DNA of 64,000 nt from Bullera alba. Lineage: Eukaryota; Basidiomycota; Tremellomycetes; Tremellales; Bulleraceae. Position numbers and translations under genes: made by a program. Of the stretch, positions 21,912-33,866 are shown piece by piece; the stretch's first letter is position 1; every line of letters starts with the position of its first letter. Under the pieces are notes generated by a model that ran no database searches, was not told where the DNA came from, and saw only the letters and a list, made by a program, of their open reading frames with translations. The stretch is taken from NCBI GenBank assembly GCA_001600095.1, contig BCIX01000005.1, positions 1,122,523 to 1,186,522 of the forward strand. Reading direction: 5' to 3'.

Positions 21912-24506
21912 CTACTTCTTCCCCTTCTTCTTCTTCTTTTTCTTATCCTTGCCCTTGCCGTCCCCATTGGCCCCGGCACCGGCACCGGCACCGGCCCTGG
22001 GTCCATTGGAGAGCAAAGCCGTATTCTCATCCTCCCCCTCTCCTCCGTTGGCATCCGCAGTGGCAGGAGCACTAGAGTTGGACTCCTTCTGATCGCTTTT
22101 TGAGCCCGCTGCAAGGTCCGTCTCACTGCTGTTCCCACTATCCCCCTCCAAGACCAGTTCCGCCTCTAGCACATCGGGGTCACCCGCTTCTCTCTCTATT
22201 GGTATTATCGCCTTCACCCGTTCGGCCACCGCGTCCGCTTCCGCCTCCGCCTCCTCCTCCGCCGGCGCATCCTGCTGTGTGGAATCTTCATCTCCGAGTA
22301 GATCCACCCGCTCGACTTCACCGCCCTTGACCTCTGTTGATCCTTGGCCCGGGGAGGCTTCGGGGATGGCGCTCATCTTGCCGGATCTGATGGATCCACC
22401 GTCCCCGTTGCCCGGCAATACGATCCGTTTGCTGGCAGTCTCGGAAGGACCCTCGAATCCGTGAGGGATGCCCACGGGTTCCGCGACAATGTTCCCATCG
22501 TCGACTTGGATCAAAAGACCGTCTTTCTGTCCGGTGGGTTCGCCAAGGATCGTCAAGTCGGCTTCAACGGGCCCGGCGTGCTACTTGAAGTCAGAGGCGA
22601 TCATCACATTGTTTTCGCGAACAGTATTGGGAAATGTTGGGAGATTGCTCACAGAGGGTCGACGAGAGAACGCATTGATGACTTTTTGTCGCTCGATAAT
22701 GCCTCCTGCGGTAGCGGGTCAATCTTGCCGTACACCCCAAACGGTGTCGAAACTCACGCATGACGGCCGCCGTGCCAGCTCGCTTTGCCAGCTTGTGCGA
22801 TCTGTTGTCCTGGAACCGATCGGTCTCGTCGACCTGCAAGTCAACGTCAGAGGGATGCCGAGGGGTACACAGGACGAGGCTTCACTCACGATCTCTTCTC
22901 CGATGATTCTAAGTATGGCGTGGTCAGCTGTGGTCCTCCGGGAGCAATCATCCAGCTCATCTCACTCTTCAATCAAATCTTCCACTGAAGTCACTGTCAG
23001 CCGGGACGCACCGCGGTGATGAACAGCCGACTCACAACTGACGATACCGATAGCCCCGCCCCTCCTGCCCGGCGTCTCGCTAATGAGAAGCAGATGCGCT
23101 CTACCCGTTTGAAAGTAGTCCAGCGCTTGGAAGCAGTTGATATCGGGTCTAGCCTCGGGCAAGGGCAGCAGTGGAAATTTCGAAATTGGCCACGCGTCCT
23201 CCGGGTTGTACGTGATGAGCTGCGCGAGCGAGCGTCAGCGAGATGCCAGTTCAGATTGTTGAGCTCGCCTCACCCTCTTGACCAAGAGCATGCCGATAAA
23301 GTTGTCCTTTTGGTTCGGCTCGTGGATCGGTATCCTCGAGAAACCAGATAACAGGATCTGATCGATAGCGGCGTGATCCAGCACCTTGTCGGTGGAGAGG
23401 GTGAGACAATCGGCGATCGGGGTCATAATCTCCTTGGCGTGCTTGTCATTGAGAGAGAGCACTCCGTTCAGAATACCAATCTAGACGTCTTGTGAGCGAT
23501 GTCTCCGGGATCATTGGAGATGGTGTTCACCTCGTCGTCTCGGAGTGGTTCTTCACCCTCCCTGTGGAATTGCAAGAACGACTTCAACTCGGCTTTCTTG
23601 TACCTGATTGCCAATCAGCAGTCGCTGAGATACTTTAGACGAGGGCGGGACTCACGTGTTTCCGCCTTCGGTACCAAGGACGTAATCCAGCAACTTTGCT
23701 ATCGGCCATGCAATAGGTGCGAAGAGGATCATCATGCCGAGCACCAGCGGTGCACAGACACCTCCAATTGCCAATCCATATCGCACACACACCTGCAGGT
23801 CAGGGAGATTAGCATGAAGTGAAAGGCTCTGTTCGCACCTGGACTCACAGCTTGAGGGATGATTTCTCCAAAGATGACAATCATGGTCGTAGATACGATG
23901 ACGGCTGCCACGCCGCCGCCAAGGACATCGTCGAGGAAGATTGGCAGAGATTCATTGACAATCTAATGCAAAATCAGTGGTATGCTCACAACGTGAGTAG
24001 TCGGCGGCCACCTACAACGTTGGAAAGAAGCAAGACGACCAAGACCCAATGTCGGCCTCTGCCCAGAAGCCGGAGCACTTTTGCAGCGGACTTTCTCTCC
24101 TTTTCGTCATCAGACGACGTTGCCAGGACTCGGAGGTTCAAGTCGTCGGATCCCATCAGCGCGAGGGTCAATCTGAAGGCCGCGATCAGCGATTCTCATG
24201 CGAGCAGCCTAACCAGCCAAGAGTGTGTTCAAGTGATGGTGCTCACCCTGCAAAGACACCGCCGGCGAGGACGAGAGCCACGCTCAGACCTAATTTCCAC
24301 CAAAACCTCGGCGAGTCGGGCGGATCCTCTGGCTCCATAGGCTTGTCCTTTGCCATTTGGATAGCCCATTCTGCGCCCCGTTTGAGGTGCTGCTTTGACA
24401 CTGCGGACGAGGAGAATGATCTTGGGATCACACTCAGTATTTTCGACAGGGACAGCAGTGTTGGCAGCGAGGATGACAGCGTTCGCCGGGGGAGAAGAGG
24501 CGGCAT
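21912..24506 (-). CDS. CNNM/CorC-type membrane transporter (Mam3-like)
   Basis: Predicted 652-residue protein with a DUF21/CNNM transmembrane domain and paired CBS domains. Relatives (yeast Mam3, animal CNNMs) act in magnesium and metal handling at the vacuole or plasma membrane. Exons on the minus strand: 24247-24506, 24016-24172, 23849-23962, 23656-23792, 23531-23603, 23274-23480, 23036-23219, 22966-22984, 22890-22908, 22758-22833, 22608-22705, 21912-22526. Membrane core: [46 protein letters not shown] and [20 protein letters not shown], each piece joined across introns. The CBS region has [14 protein letters not shown] and SRIPIHEP, and then GIVSLEDLIEEIIGEEIVDETD. That last block is built from two successive 19-nt exons. 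The acidic tail ends in a Lys-rich stretch. The 81-nt intron at 22527-22607 is the weakest junction: it removes an in-frame TAG. Confidence 0.88.
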
Positions 24507-24866
24507 CGCGCTCGGCCTCTTTCACGCAGTATAACTCGAGGTTGGAGGTGAGGAGGGTGATAGACCAAGATCAAGAGCAGTGTTGGCCTGTGTCAACTTT
24601 TGCAATGACGCTCGAGCTCACCCTAGGGAAATTCAGGGTTCAGGTTCACCAAATCGGGTGGCAAATCCACGTGGCACGTGCGCGAATGACTTTCGGGCCG
24701 GGCGGTTACCTTCCTCATCTCTGCGCAATCATTGCATCCACTCATCACTCGTATCCCCGATATCATACCCACAACGCCATGCCCTACACTGCTCATCAAC
24801 ATATCTCACCGGCCTCTGCTCCAACCTAACACATCCAATTGTACTCATCTTCGAGTGCTTTCCGCA
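24507..24866. promoter_or_regulatory. Divergent promoter between CNNM and the unknown acidic gene
   Basis: This 360-bp space separates two outward-facing starts. The sequence before 24867 is C/A-rich, as in fungal leaders. I see no repeat or RNA. Confidence 0.4.
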
Positions 24867-27616
24867 ATGCCTGCAACATACTCATCTCCTCATCACGCGC
24901 TCACACTGCCCCCAACATCGTTCACCGTGCCGCCTACCCCGATCCACATAGGCCTTGGAGAGGCTGCTTCATACGGCACAGAAGAGACAACTGGAGAGGC
25001 TTCAGGACGACCCAGAAATGCACTCAAAGTCACGTTCAGGCCCACACTACAAGTCCCATCAGCGTTAGTCGGCTCGAGAGTCATCGGAAGGAAGCTAGAG
25101 GAATGCTTCGATATCGTAGTCCCGATTGGAGCAAAAATGGGTTTACGAGTCGACGTCGCAAATGCCCCCCATAGCCTACTTGGAGAGAAAGACGATTATT
25201 TGGATGACGAGCTGGGCACTAGGGATCAAGTGCACGCTCATATCATCGAGCTCATCAATAGGGTAAGTTCTCAGCTACTTCTATTGTGCTCGCTGCAGCT
25301 GAGAATGGCCGACTTTGCAGTATAAATACCATCTCGGCATCCTCTCCCTCGAGCCCAGACACCCACCTTCCTCTCAAGACCAAGAGCAAGCTGCCATCGC
25401 CAAGACGAAGGATGACCCAACACATGAAATACAACTCCTGTCCGCGACCACAATCTCCTCACCATTACTCACAAACCAAATATCCTTACATCAGCCTTTG
25501 GCCTATCTGACCGATGTCGCCATTACATTCCAATGGGTCCCCGCCGTCAAGAAGCGGAAGAAGTGCGGGGAGGGGGACTCGACGCAAGAAGCAAGTCAAG
25601 CTCCGGATCCAGAATCGTCGCAGGAAGATCCCACAGAAGACGATGACGAAATCCTGCAAGACGACGAGGATATCCTCTATGAGGACGAAGACGAGGGAGA
25701 TACTCAAGCTGGTAGCTATCGTCAAGCTGAAGACGGGACCTCTACTCAGGATGAACACCGTACAAAGTCAACAGTTTCTCAAACGCTAGATACGAAAACG
25801 GAATCCGTTACAGAGGTGGAGAGACTGCGACTGGCGGCACTCGAGCAGGTCGACACTGCGGTCAAGAGGGTCATGAAGATGCAAATGCTAAAGTAAGTCA
25901 CTCCAAAGCAGCGTAATGCGAATAGCTGACTTTGTCGTGGAGACGCTTTCCACTGATCTTCGACCGCTCCGGGATGAATGTGAGTCAGCTATGCCGTGTC
26001 CATTCTTGCGATGGCAGCCAGCTGACATCACACGCAGTACGCTCGATTCTCCAAACTACCTCCATCGCTCATCTCGTCCTTCGCACACATGATGGGCACG
26101 AGTGAGCGGTATCAAACCCCCCTCCACACCGAGGGTCGAGGAGTGATCAACACCATCGAGGCATTGCAGGAGGAGCTCCTAAGGGGGAATATACGAAAGG
26201 CTTTCGAGCTTCCCGCGCTCAAGGCCAGGAAGAGGTCCAAAAAGAGCGAGCGGCGATCGGACGACAGTGAGTCACAATGTCCACTCAGTCTCTTCACCAA
26301 AAGGGCTGACCATCAACTGTAGATGGAACTGAGGGGAGTCAGACGAAAGCCAAATCCCGCAAGAAGCCACCTATCCCCTCAGAGATCGAGGAGTCCTCTA
26401 TCGACACCCGGATTGAGGTATACCTAGACGATCTGACGAATGCCCGTGACCTCAAGAAGAGAGAGGGATCGCAGAGGGAAGCGTTGGAGGCGAAATTGAA
26501 GCAGGTTCTGGGAGACGCTACTGGTCGGATAGGCCGTCAGAGGTGGATACGGGCGAGGACTACCGGTGGGAAACTGTCCATAGGCAGGGTTGTGGTGAGC
26601 TGCGTTTGCCTTCCTAATTGATGAGTCAAGCTGACACTGACCGCCAGCTCGATGAGAGATCGGATCTGGAGGAAGAGGTCGCGCCAGTCTCGATAGTCCA
26701 CACACCGCGGTCAGATGGACCAGCCCCCGCCATGCCACGAGGGGAGGTCTTGGAAGACGAGGACAACGGCAGTATCCTTGACGACGATGATTATGGTTCT
26801 CAACGAGACTATAACAACATCGATCCTTTCGGACCCAAAGCCGAGGCCGAGGGCGACGCGGACGACATGTACAGCATTCTCGGGGACGACGACTGCAATC
26901 TCGACATTCTCGAAGACGACGACGACGAGGAATACGGTCAATACGGTGACGAGCCACGACTCGGGATGTCACCTGAGCCGATGGCGTCCTCCTGTCCGAC
27001 AGATTCACACGGAAGCGAGGCCGATGGTGCTGTCGCGTCGAGCGGATCGACGAGGAGTGACGACCGCAGGAGCACTGGTGGCCTGCATTCAAGACAAGGG
27101 GTAGTGCCAGCTCAGAGCGGTATGCCGTTCAAGCTGTCTTGCCGACCTGTCGAATCGCTTGATACTAGTCTTGACTATTCGCACAGGCACGACATGAGGT
27201 CTTCCTACACCTCACCCGCTCCTCATCTATGTCCGGTCGCAAAAACTCCCTCACAAGCTCGCCAATTGACCACTCTGACCGGCATCTCATCGACGCCTTC
27301 GAGCCAGTCGCGATCTCAGCAATCGACTGTGGAGTCGGAAGGCGTTTACGAGGAGGATATCCTATTTGGAGAACTGGACTGGGAGTATTCTCAGCCATCT
27401 ACCCAGTCCCAAGTCCAGGTTCCCGATATCGACCTCTACGACCTGTCGCAATGGGACGGCACACAGTCGACCTCTGCGTCTAGCTCGGATGAGGGGAGTA
27501 GACCTGTGACCCCGCCTGAATCACAGGAAGCTGGGGTGTCGATGGCTTCTTCAAAGTCGAACGATTGGGAGGATGATGAGATTCTCGTAGACGACGAGGA
27601 TGACGATTGGCCTTAG
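24867..27616 (+). CDS. Unrecognised protein with acidic, low-complexity C-terminus
   Basis: Predicted 824-residue protein that I do not recognise. Exons: 24867-25262, 25321-25892, 25943-25979, 26038-26266, 26323-26594, 26648-27616. All five junctions keep phase, and introns are 50-58 nt with good signals. The N-terminal 250 residues look folded (NALKVTFRPTLQVPSALVGS, DIVVPIGAKMGLRVDV, HIIELINRYKYHLGIL, YLTDVAITFQWVPAVKKRKK). A long Asp/Glu-rich linker follows. A second ordered block has RFPLIFDRSGMNYARFSKLP, then GRGVINTIEALQEELLRGNI and a basic patch KARKRSKKSERR. The last exon is Asp/Ser-rich and ends WEDDEILVDDEDDDWP. Basic patches next to acidic tracts suggest a nuclear, chromatin-type protein, but that is inference. 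It diverges from the CNNM gene. Confidence 0.75.
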
Positions 27617-28531
27617 ATACCAAGTAGACGCAACGTGTAGGCCTGTAGATGTACAGCACGAGCATTGTCCACCATGGTTCATAGCCAGCTGACTTGCAGC
27701 TTGCTTGCAGCTGACAGAGCGAGCTGCCTCTGCTGCCAAGCAGGTAGTGTTCGGCATCTGTGCTGCCGTTGCCGTCATCTTTTTGCCACCCTAAATGGCC
27801 TCGTTCCTGGTCGATCGCAATTTGGGTCATTCTGCCTCTTATGAGAGGTGGGCCCATCCCAAGGTGTACTTGTATGTACGTTCACATGGCCAAGAGGTAT
27901 AGCATGTGTCAACATCACCAACACGCTGCTCATCGGCATTCCTGGTCGACTACTCGAGACCACTCGGTGTACTCCAGCGTCACTAGCAACTAGTGCGATG
28001 CTGTACTCAACCTGAAACGTCAGGGTCCATCGCGCTCGATTCGCACCGGTTTCGCGGGATAGTCACAACCAAGGGATCTAGCTTCCGGTATCCCTTGTGC
28101 GTAGCTCAGCAGCTCAGCAAAGAAGGGTCAAAGTACACGACACAGTAGGATCGATAGTGGACAAGTCACCACCGAGAGCAAGAGTCGTCGGCGAGGATAA
28201 TCGACTGCCTTGGCGAAACACTTGGTGAGCAGTGACCCGTTTTCCCAGTCCCATCCGTCCGATCAATCGATCAATCACGTCCTCTACCGACCACAGTGGC
28301 TTCGGTCGGAATCACAACCTCTTCAGTTTGTATCATATATGGCCATGTGCGGACCACGCATCCTACATACCGCTTGGAACCGCCCATGCGTGCCGGCCCT
28401 TTGGCTCCTTTGTGACTTCAGAAGCGCGTCACCTCGTGCAGAGGACCCACTTCAGACCACTGACTATCCAGAGCGCTGTCAACTGATACACACTGTAGTC
28501 TTTCAGATATCGCATCCTCAGTCACCATAAA
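27617..28531. promoter_or_regulatory. Intergenic region with probable 5' leader of the next gene
   Basis: This 915-bp gap holds the promoter and probably the leader of the large gene at 28532. A GTGAGC at 28225 and a CACTGTAG ending at 28498 could bound a 274-nt leader intron. Near 27685-27715 CAGCTGAC is repeated in an inverted/direct mix. No coding frame with an ATG and family similarity is present. Confidence 0.4.
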
Positions 28532-31500
28532 ATGGGTCTTTTCAGCAGACTCCGGTCCTCGTCTGGCCAAACGCCAGCGTCGACGTCACAAATGGGATCC
28601 CCGTCCTCGCAAACCTCTGGCCGGGCTCAGCAGCAGGCTACGCACACTGCAGCCCCCAGCTCTCCCCTCACCCCCTCGAGACTATCCAGCGACCTACTCT
28701 CGCGGCCTGTTCTCCCGACCTCGGCATCCAGTGCCAGCTTTTCATCGGTGGGCAAGGCCAAAGGGAAAGCATGGACTTCGAGCGGGAAGATCTGGAAGGG
28801 GAAGGAGAAAGAAGGGAATCTAATAAGTGGACCTCAATACGATCATACGCCAACACACGGCACGTTGCGTCAATCGGAAAGCACGCCGAGAGCTCTCAAT
28901 CACGCAGCCGAGGGGCGAGGAAAACGGGACACGATGGTATTCCTCGGTCAACCAAACGCATCGGAGTCCACCCCGCAATCGCCAACAGAGAGGCATCGGC
29001 GCCAGAAACCCGATATACGGCCCAGAGCGACTTCGTTGGATCCTGGGTCTAATGGGTTATTGGGGAAACTAGACTTCGAACAAAAGTTGCCCGATGGCAC
29101 ACGTCAATCTAGAGATTCATGGGTAATCTCGTCTGAACCGGCTTCAGCGCTGGTCTCCCCGGTGGAAACCACAGCTTCATTCTTTTCTCACACAAACCTC
29201 CCCTCAAAGGTCCTTCCACCGAAACCCCCGGCTAGCGAGCACGACCACGTCATGATCGACAAGGAGGACGCGACGGGATACCTAGAAGAAAACGGGATCG
29301 GCCGGACAAGCGAGGAGATTGAAGTGTTGGAGTCGGCAGAGAAGAAAAAGGGTTTCTGGAAAATGCGTCCAAGGCGATTTTCCCGTGCTGCTAGTGAAGC
29401 TGAGGATGAACAGGTGTGTTGGGAACCCGCTTGGCAGGAGTTTACAAGTGATATGGCTGACATCAATATAGCCTGGCTCGCCTACCCCGCGCAAAGCGAC
29501 GCTGCCACAGCCTCTTGCCGCTCACGTATCACCCACACATCCTTCAACTACCTTGAGCGAGATCCAAGCACCGCGTCCGCCAACAGTTCGGCGGCAATCA
29601 TCTTCACTGTTCCAGAACCCATTCCACAGGTCCCTCTCCCGAGCGTCCTTGGGCAGAGAGCTGGACGACCCGGATCAAGCCATCGACGACGGCTCGTTCC
29701 AACTGAGAGGGTTCAGGCATATCTCCGGCGCATCCGAGATGGACAAAGTCGACGACTATGCCAATATCCCTCGAAGCTCCATGATCGGATTGGACATGTC
29801 CGCCCAGTCTTCCGTAGAGGCGAACAACAGTCCAGTAACTGCCGCGCCGCCTAGCTCGTTCCATGTCAAAACCCGGTCTGCGTCCCGACCCCAGATGTCC
29901 CGTCCGCCGAGTGTGGCGGCGTCGTTGGCCAGCGTGGATGACTTTGTGGCGTCGTCGAGTAAAGTCTCCGTGGCGGCTTTCCGCCGTGGTATCCGAAGAC
30001 CAAGCGAGGGTCCCGCGGCAATGAGCGACGGCGGGCACGGTGGGGATGATGAGGATGATCTGCCGTTGGGAATGATAAAGTCGCGTACGAGGACATCAAG
30101 CCATTTGTCTCTTCATAGCCTGAAGGATAAAGCCGAAGAGAGGGAGAGGTACGAAGCGCACAGGCCGAGTCCGTCGCCAAGTCCTGGTCCTAGTGGGACG
30201 CCAGTACGCGCGGCGTCCCCGGTGGCGCCGAAATCCGAGATCGCCTCTTCAGCGTCGCCGTCGACACAGCAAATGGCTTCGCTGCCGAGTTTGTCTCAAC
30301 CGAAACCCGGAGCTCTCGGAGACCAGGCATCGTCTGGATTCCTGGTCAAGAGCAGGGTCTCCCCGATGCCCAGCAAGCCGCATCCAATCGGCCAACCTGG
30401 TCCAGATTCAGGCAAGCCCGTCTCCAACCGCACGACGACGCCTTCCCCCCTGCCTCCGCAAGACAGTGACAAAGATGGGCAAGCGAGAAAGGACCATGTT
30501 GTTGAGATTGCACCTAAAGCGGTCGATAGTACCCCCGATGAGGCAAAGATGGAGGTGGTCGAGTCGCCTATTGCCACTTCCAACTCGGATATCATCGGGA
30601 GCTATCTCACCTGGTCACCCGATGTCCTCTCATCAAGCCCCCCTCAGCCCGTCCATCACATTGCTCCCAAGTCCACATCCGCCTCGCGTGCTCCCACCCC
30701 GCCTCGGACCCGCGCTTCTGTCATTGACCTAAGCGATGAGCTGGATCCAAAACAGCTACCCCTCCCGCCCGACTTGATACCCGATACGCCGCCGCAGACC
30801 TCCGCCCCGACGAGTCCGAGAGGTCATCAGAAACGACTTTCACTGCTGGAGGAGCCTCTCAAGGTCTTCACAGGGCTATGGACCTCGTCCGATACCAATC
30901 TAGGGACAAGCTCCGGCGGTGGCAAGGCCGGACGGGAAGATGAATTGGATACCGACTTTATCGTCAACTCCATGGCTCTACTTGGAGAAGAGTCACCTGT
31001 GAAGAAAGCCCCTGGAGGATCGTACGAACCGGCAATGTCTAACGGGAGACGTCCACCACTCAGCAGTAGGCTAGCGAGCCTCACTGCCCAGCAGGAGCAG
31101 AAAGCCCAGGCGGCTCAAGTTTCACAGCCCAATCCCTCGTTGGTTGCTCAAGCTCGGGCCAAGCCCGAGCCGGTAGAATTCCGACCTCTGGCCTCGGACG
31201 AATCGACCAAAGTCCCGCCTGCGGTGGCGGTGAAGAAGTCCTCTCGGCAGCAGTTGAGGCAGATGGGGTCCAAGTCCCATTTGCGAGGGAAAGCCGCTTG
31301 GTCCAGCTCGGAAGATGAGAGTGACAGTGGAACAAATGCGAGGTCGACAAAGGGCAGGGGTGCTTCCGAGCAAGGGTCAAAGACGGTTTCTGGAGGTGCG
31401 ATGGTCAAGGACGTTTCTGTCGGGGAAAGCTCGGATGACGGAACGGACAGGCAGCGAGCACCGGTGACGGAACGACGAGTTCCAGGTGGTCCTCGAAAGC

Positions 31501-33220
31501 CATCGTTGGTTAACCTGGCAACAGTGGAGCCGTCCCGCAAGATCATTTTGACCCCGGACGAGTCGTCAGACGAAGAAGAGAGTTTGTCGATGCTACGAGC
31601 CAGAGCGTCACGGTCGAATCTGTCAGTCAACAAGATTGGTGTATCGCCACAAGTTCGTCCTGGGGCATTGCCGACATCGTCGACGATGAGGTCTGTCCAC
31701 TCGGCTCAATCTATCCATTCGGAACATTCGGATCGATCGGATCTATCCGCGAACTCGACCCATTCGACCCGGCCGACTCGGCCTATTGTAGGATCTCGGG
31801 CTTCTGGCCCTCCTAATGAGGTGCACCCTAGTGTACCGGTATCCCAGGCCGACGTCAACAAACCTCAAGTAGCACCCAAGCTTCCCAAAGCGACAACGCC
31901 TTCGCCAAAGGTCACCTCTGGATCGTTGCCGCCCAAGGCCACCTCCCGTCCCAGTTCGAGACAGCGTCTGCGAGACCCATCGCCAAATCCGGCTGCAGTC
32001 AGTACGGAGGTCCGGTCATCATTTGCCAAAGCCTCGCCTAGAGTCGTGAACAAGATACCCCTGACAAAGCATCTGATGAACGGATCGACTTCGTCCCCTG
32101 CGTCCAGCCAGTCGGGCTGGACGAGCGAAAGTGTGATTCCGAACCCATCAACACCGCAGGAATCCGCGCGGAGAGGCAGTATCCCGGGCATAGAGCCCCC
32201 AGCAAAGGGAGAACAACAGGTGAGTGGTGGTTGACGTGTGCTGGATGCGTGTTGATGAGCTCGATAGTGGACAACAGAGCAGAACCAGTCTACGCCTCCT
32301 TTCCCAACGAACCCGCCAGGGTGGAACATGTCCACACCGCAATTCGACCCGCGGTCAACCCCGCCACAGGGCATGGACCCCAACGCCACGATGTAGGTGG
32401 GCCGATGATCACATTCAGTGTTCGAGTACTGATAATCGTGGACTTTAGGCATATGATGAAACAGGCCTGGCAGGCTCAATTCATGGCTGCGGCATACCGC
32501 GCCTCCGAGGACGAATGGGAGAGGGCCTCAATGTCAGGTGGACCTGCCGCCAGCGGATCTGTCCATGGGGGGTCGATGCGTTCCATGTCGCCAATGTCGG
32601 GCCAGGGCATGATGCCCTACCCTACGCCGCCGATGCCGCCGATGGCAATGCCGTCAATGCCTCCTCAGATGGTTATGCCAATGGGGTATCCCTACCCGGG
32701 ATACAGCTACCCGGCTCACGCCGCTCACCAGTACCCGCCCTTCCAGCCGATGCCATGGTACCCCCCGCCCCAGGAGGGAATGTATTCCTACGCCCAAGGC
32801 TCGCAATCCGTCTTTGGGGCACACTTTGGACCGGCCCAATCCCCAGTACAATATACGCAGAGCGAATATGGTTCCCCGCAATATCGACAGCAGCATGTCC
32901 ATCGACAGAGCCCCCTCGGCCCGGGCCCGGGACAGGGACCGGGGGTGAGGTACGATCACGCGCAGGAGCAAGGAATTGGAGTGGCAACTCAACAATCCCC
33001 ACGGCCACAGCCGCAGTTGCGATCCTCGTCGTACGGACAGACGTATCTGACTGAACACGACGCACACGATGCCCAGCGTGCGTCCAGTGTGATGGGATAT
33101 AATCGAGGAGGTGGAGGAGGGGGCGAGTCGTGGCGCCCTGCTTCCCACGTCGATGGTCAATGGGACGATGCGCCAACGCCACGAAAGGTTAGACCGAGCT
33201 CGAGCTATCCGATCAACTAG
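28532..33220 (+). CDS. Large Ser/Pro-rich, mostly disordered protein
   Basis: Predicted 1503-residue protein that I cannot assign. Exons: 28532-29413, 29472-32219 (2748 nt, the longest exon in the window), 32283-32392, 32449-33220. It begins MGLFSRLRSSSGQTP and is dominated by Ser, Pro, Thr and charged residues. It has many SP/TP sites and basic-Ser motifs that could be kinase targets. The C-terminal exons differ. They hold a short helix (MMKQAWQAQFMAAAYRAS), then a Met/Pro-rich run, a Tyr/Pro-rich run (YPYPGYSYP) and a Gln/Gly-rich tail, a composition typical of condensate-forming or scaffold proteins. Helix plus low complexity occurs in fungal cell-polarity scaffolds, but no domain supports a specific role. 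Its 3' end faces VPS27 over 646 bp. Confidence 0.7.
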
Positions 33221-33866
33221 TCACGGCTGAGGTTGTTCCGGCGCCTCCTGCGATCCGCGCTATAGTGCGAGTTCTTATGGAGACGAGTATAGCCGATACT
33301 GCCGCCAACTCATCCCGACCCGATGTCTATATCAGCACCCATCCCCGCCAGGCCCTGAGCATCGCATCACAAAACCATCATATAGCATATTTCACATCAT
33401 TTCCCCGCCTCAGCATACACCCCTAATTGACAAACGCCTCAGCACGGTCAAACCACAGTACATCATTGGATCATTGTTGCTTATCACCACAGTACTCGGC
33501 AGCTATCACTTCATATCAGTCGATGCATCAGACCATCAGGACAAAGTGACTGCCCTTTCCCGCTGGGCACGATCGGTCTCTGCGCTGGTCGGGCTGGGCT
33601 GCCGTGTCTCGTGCGAGGCAAGACAGAGACGGGACATGTGAGAGCTAGATCCCAATCCTCACCATGACTAGGGTGAGAAGAGCAATACTGTCACTGTGGC
33701 CGCTATCCCTGAGGCGACGTGACATGCAGCTACATTACAACTGATACAAACTATACTCAAGCTTCGTCGTCGCCGCCACCTCCCTGCTCTCCAGTCACCA
33801 TCTTCTATTGATCCCTATTGCCGTGCGCTCGAACAGACTGCTGAGGGAAAAGTGGCTTGAAAGCGG
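33221..33866. other. Convergent 3' intergenic region
   Basis: This 646-bp region lies between the ends of two facing genes (33220 plus, 33867 minus). It is A/C-rich with scattered CATCA repeats. I see no gene, RNA or clear terminator hairpin. Confidence 0.4.

Noticed and set aside
22577..22580. CNNM as a pseudogene because of the in-frame TAG
   Set aside because: The remaining exons keep phase and conserved motifs, and a 3n intron removes the stop, so a working gene is more likely.
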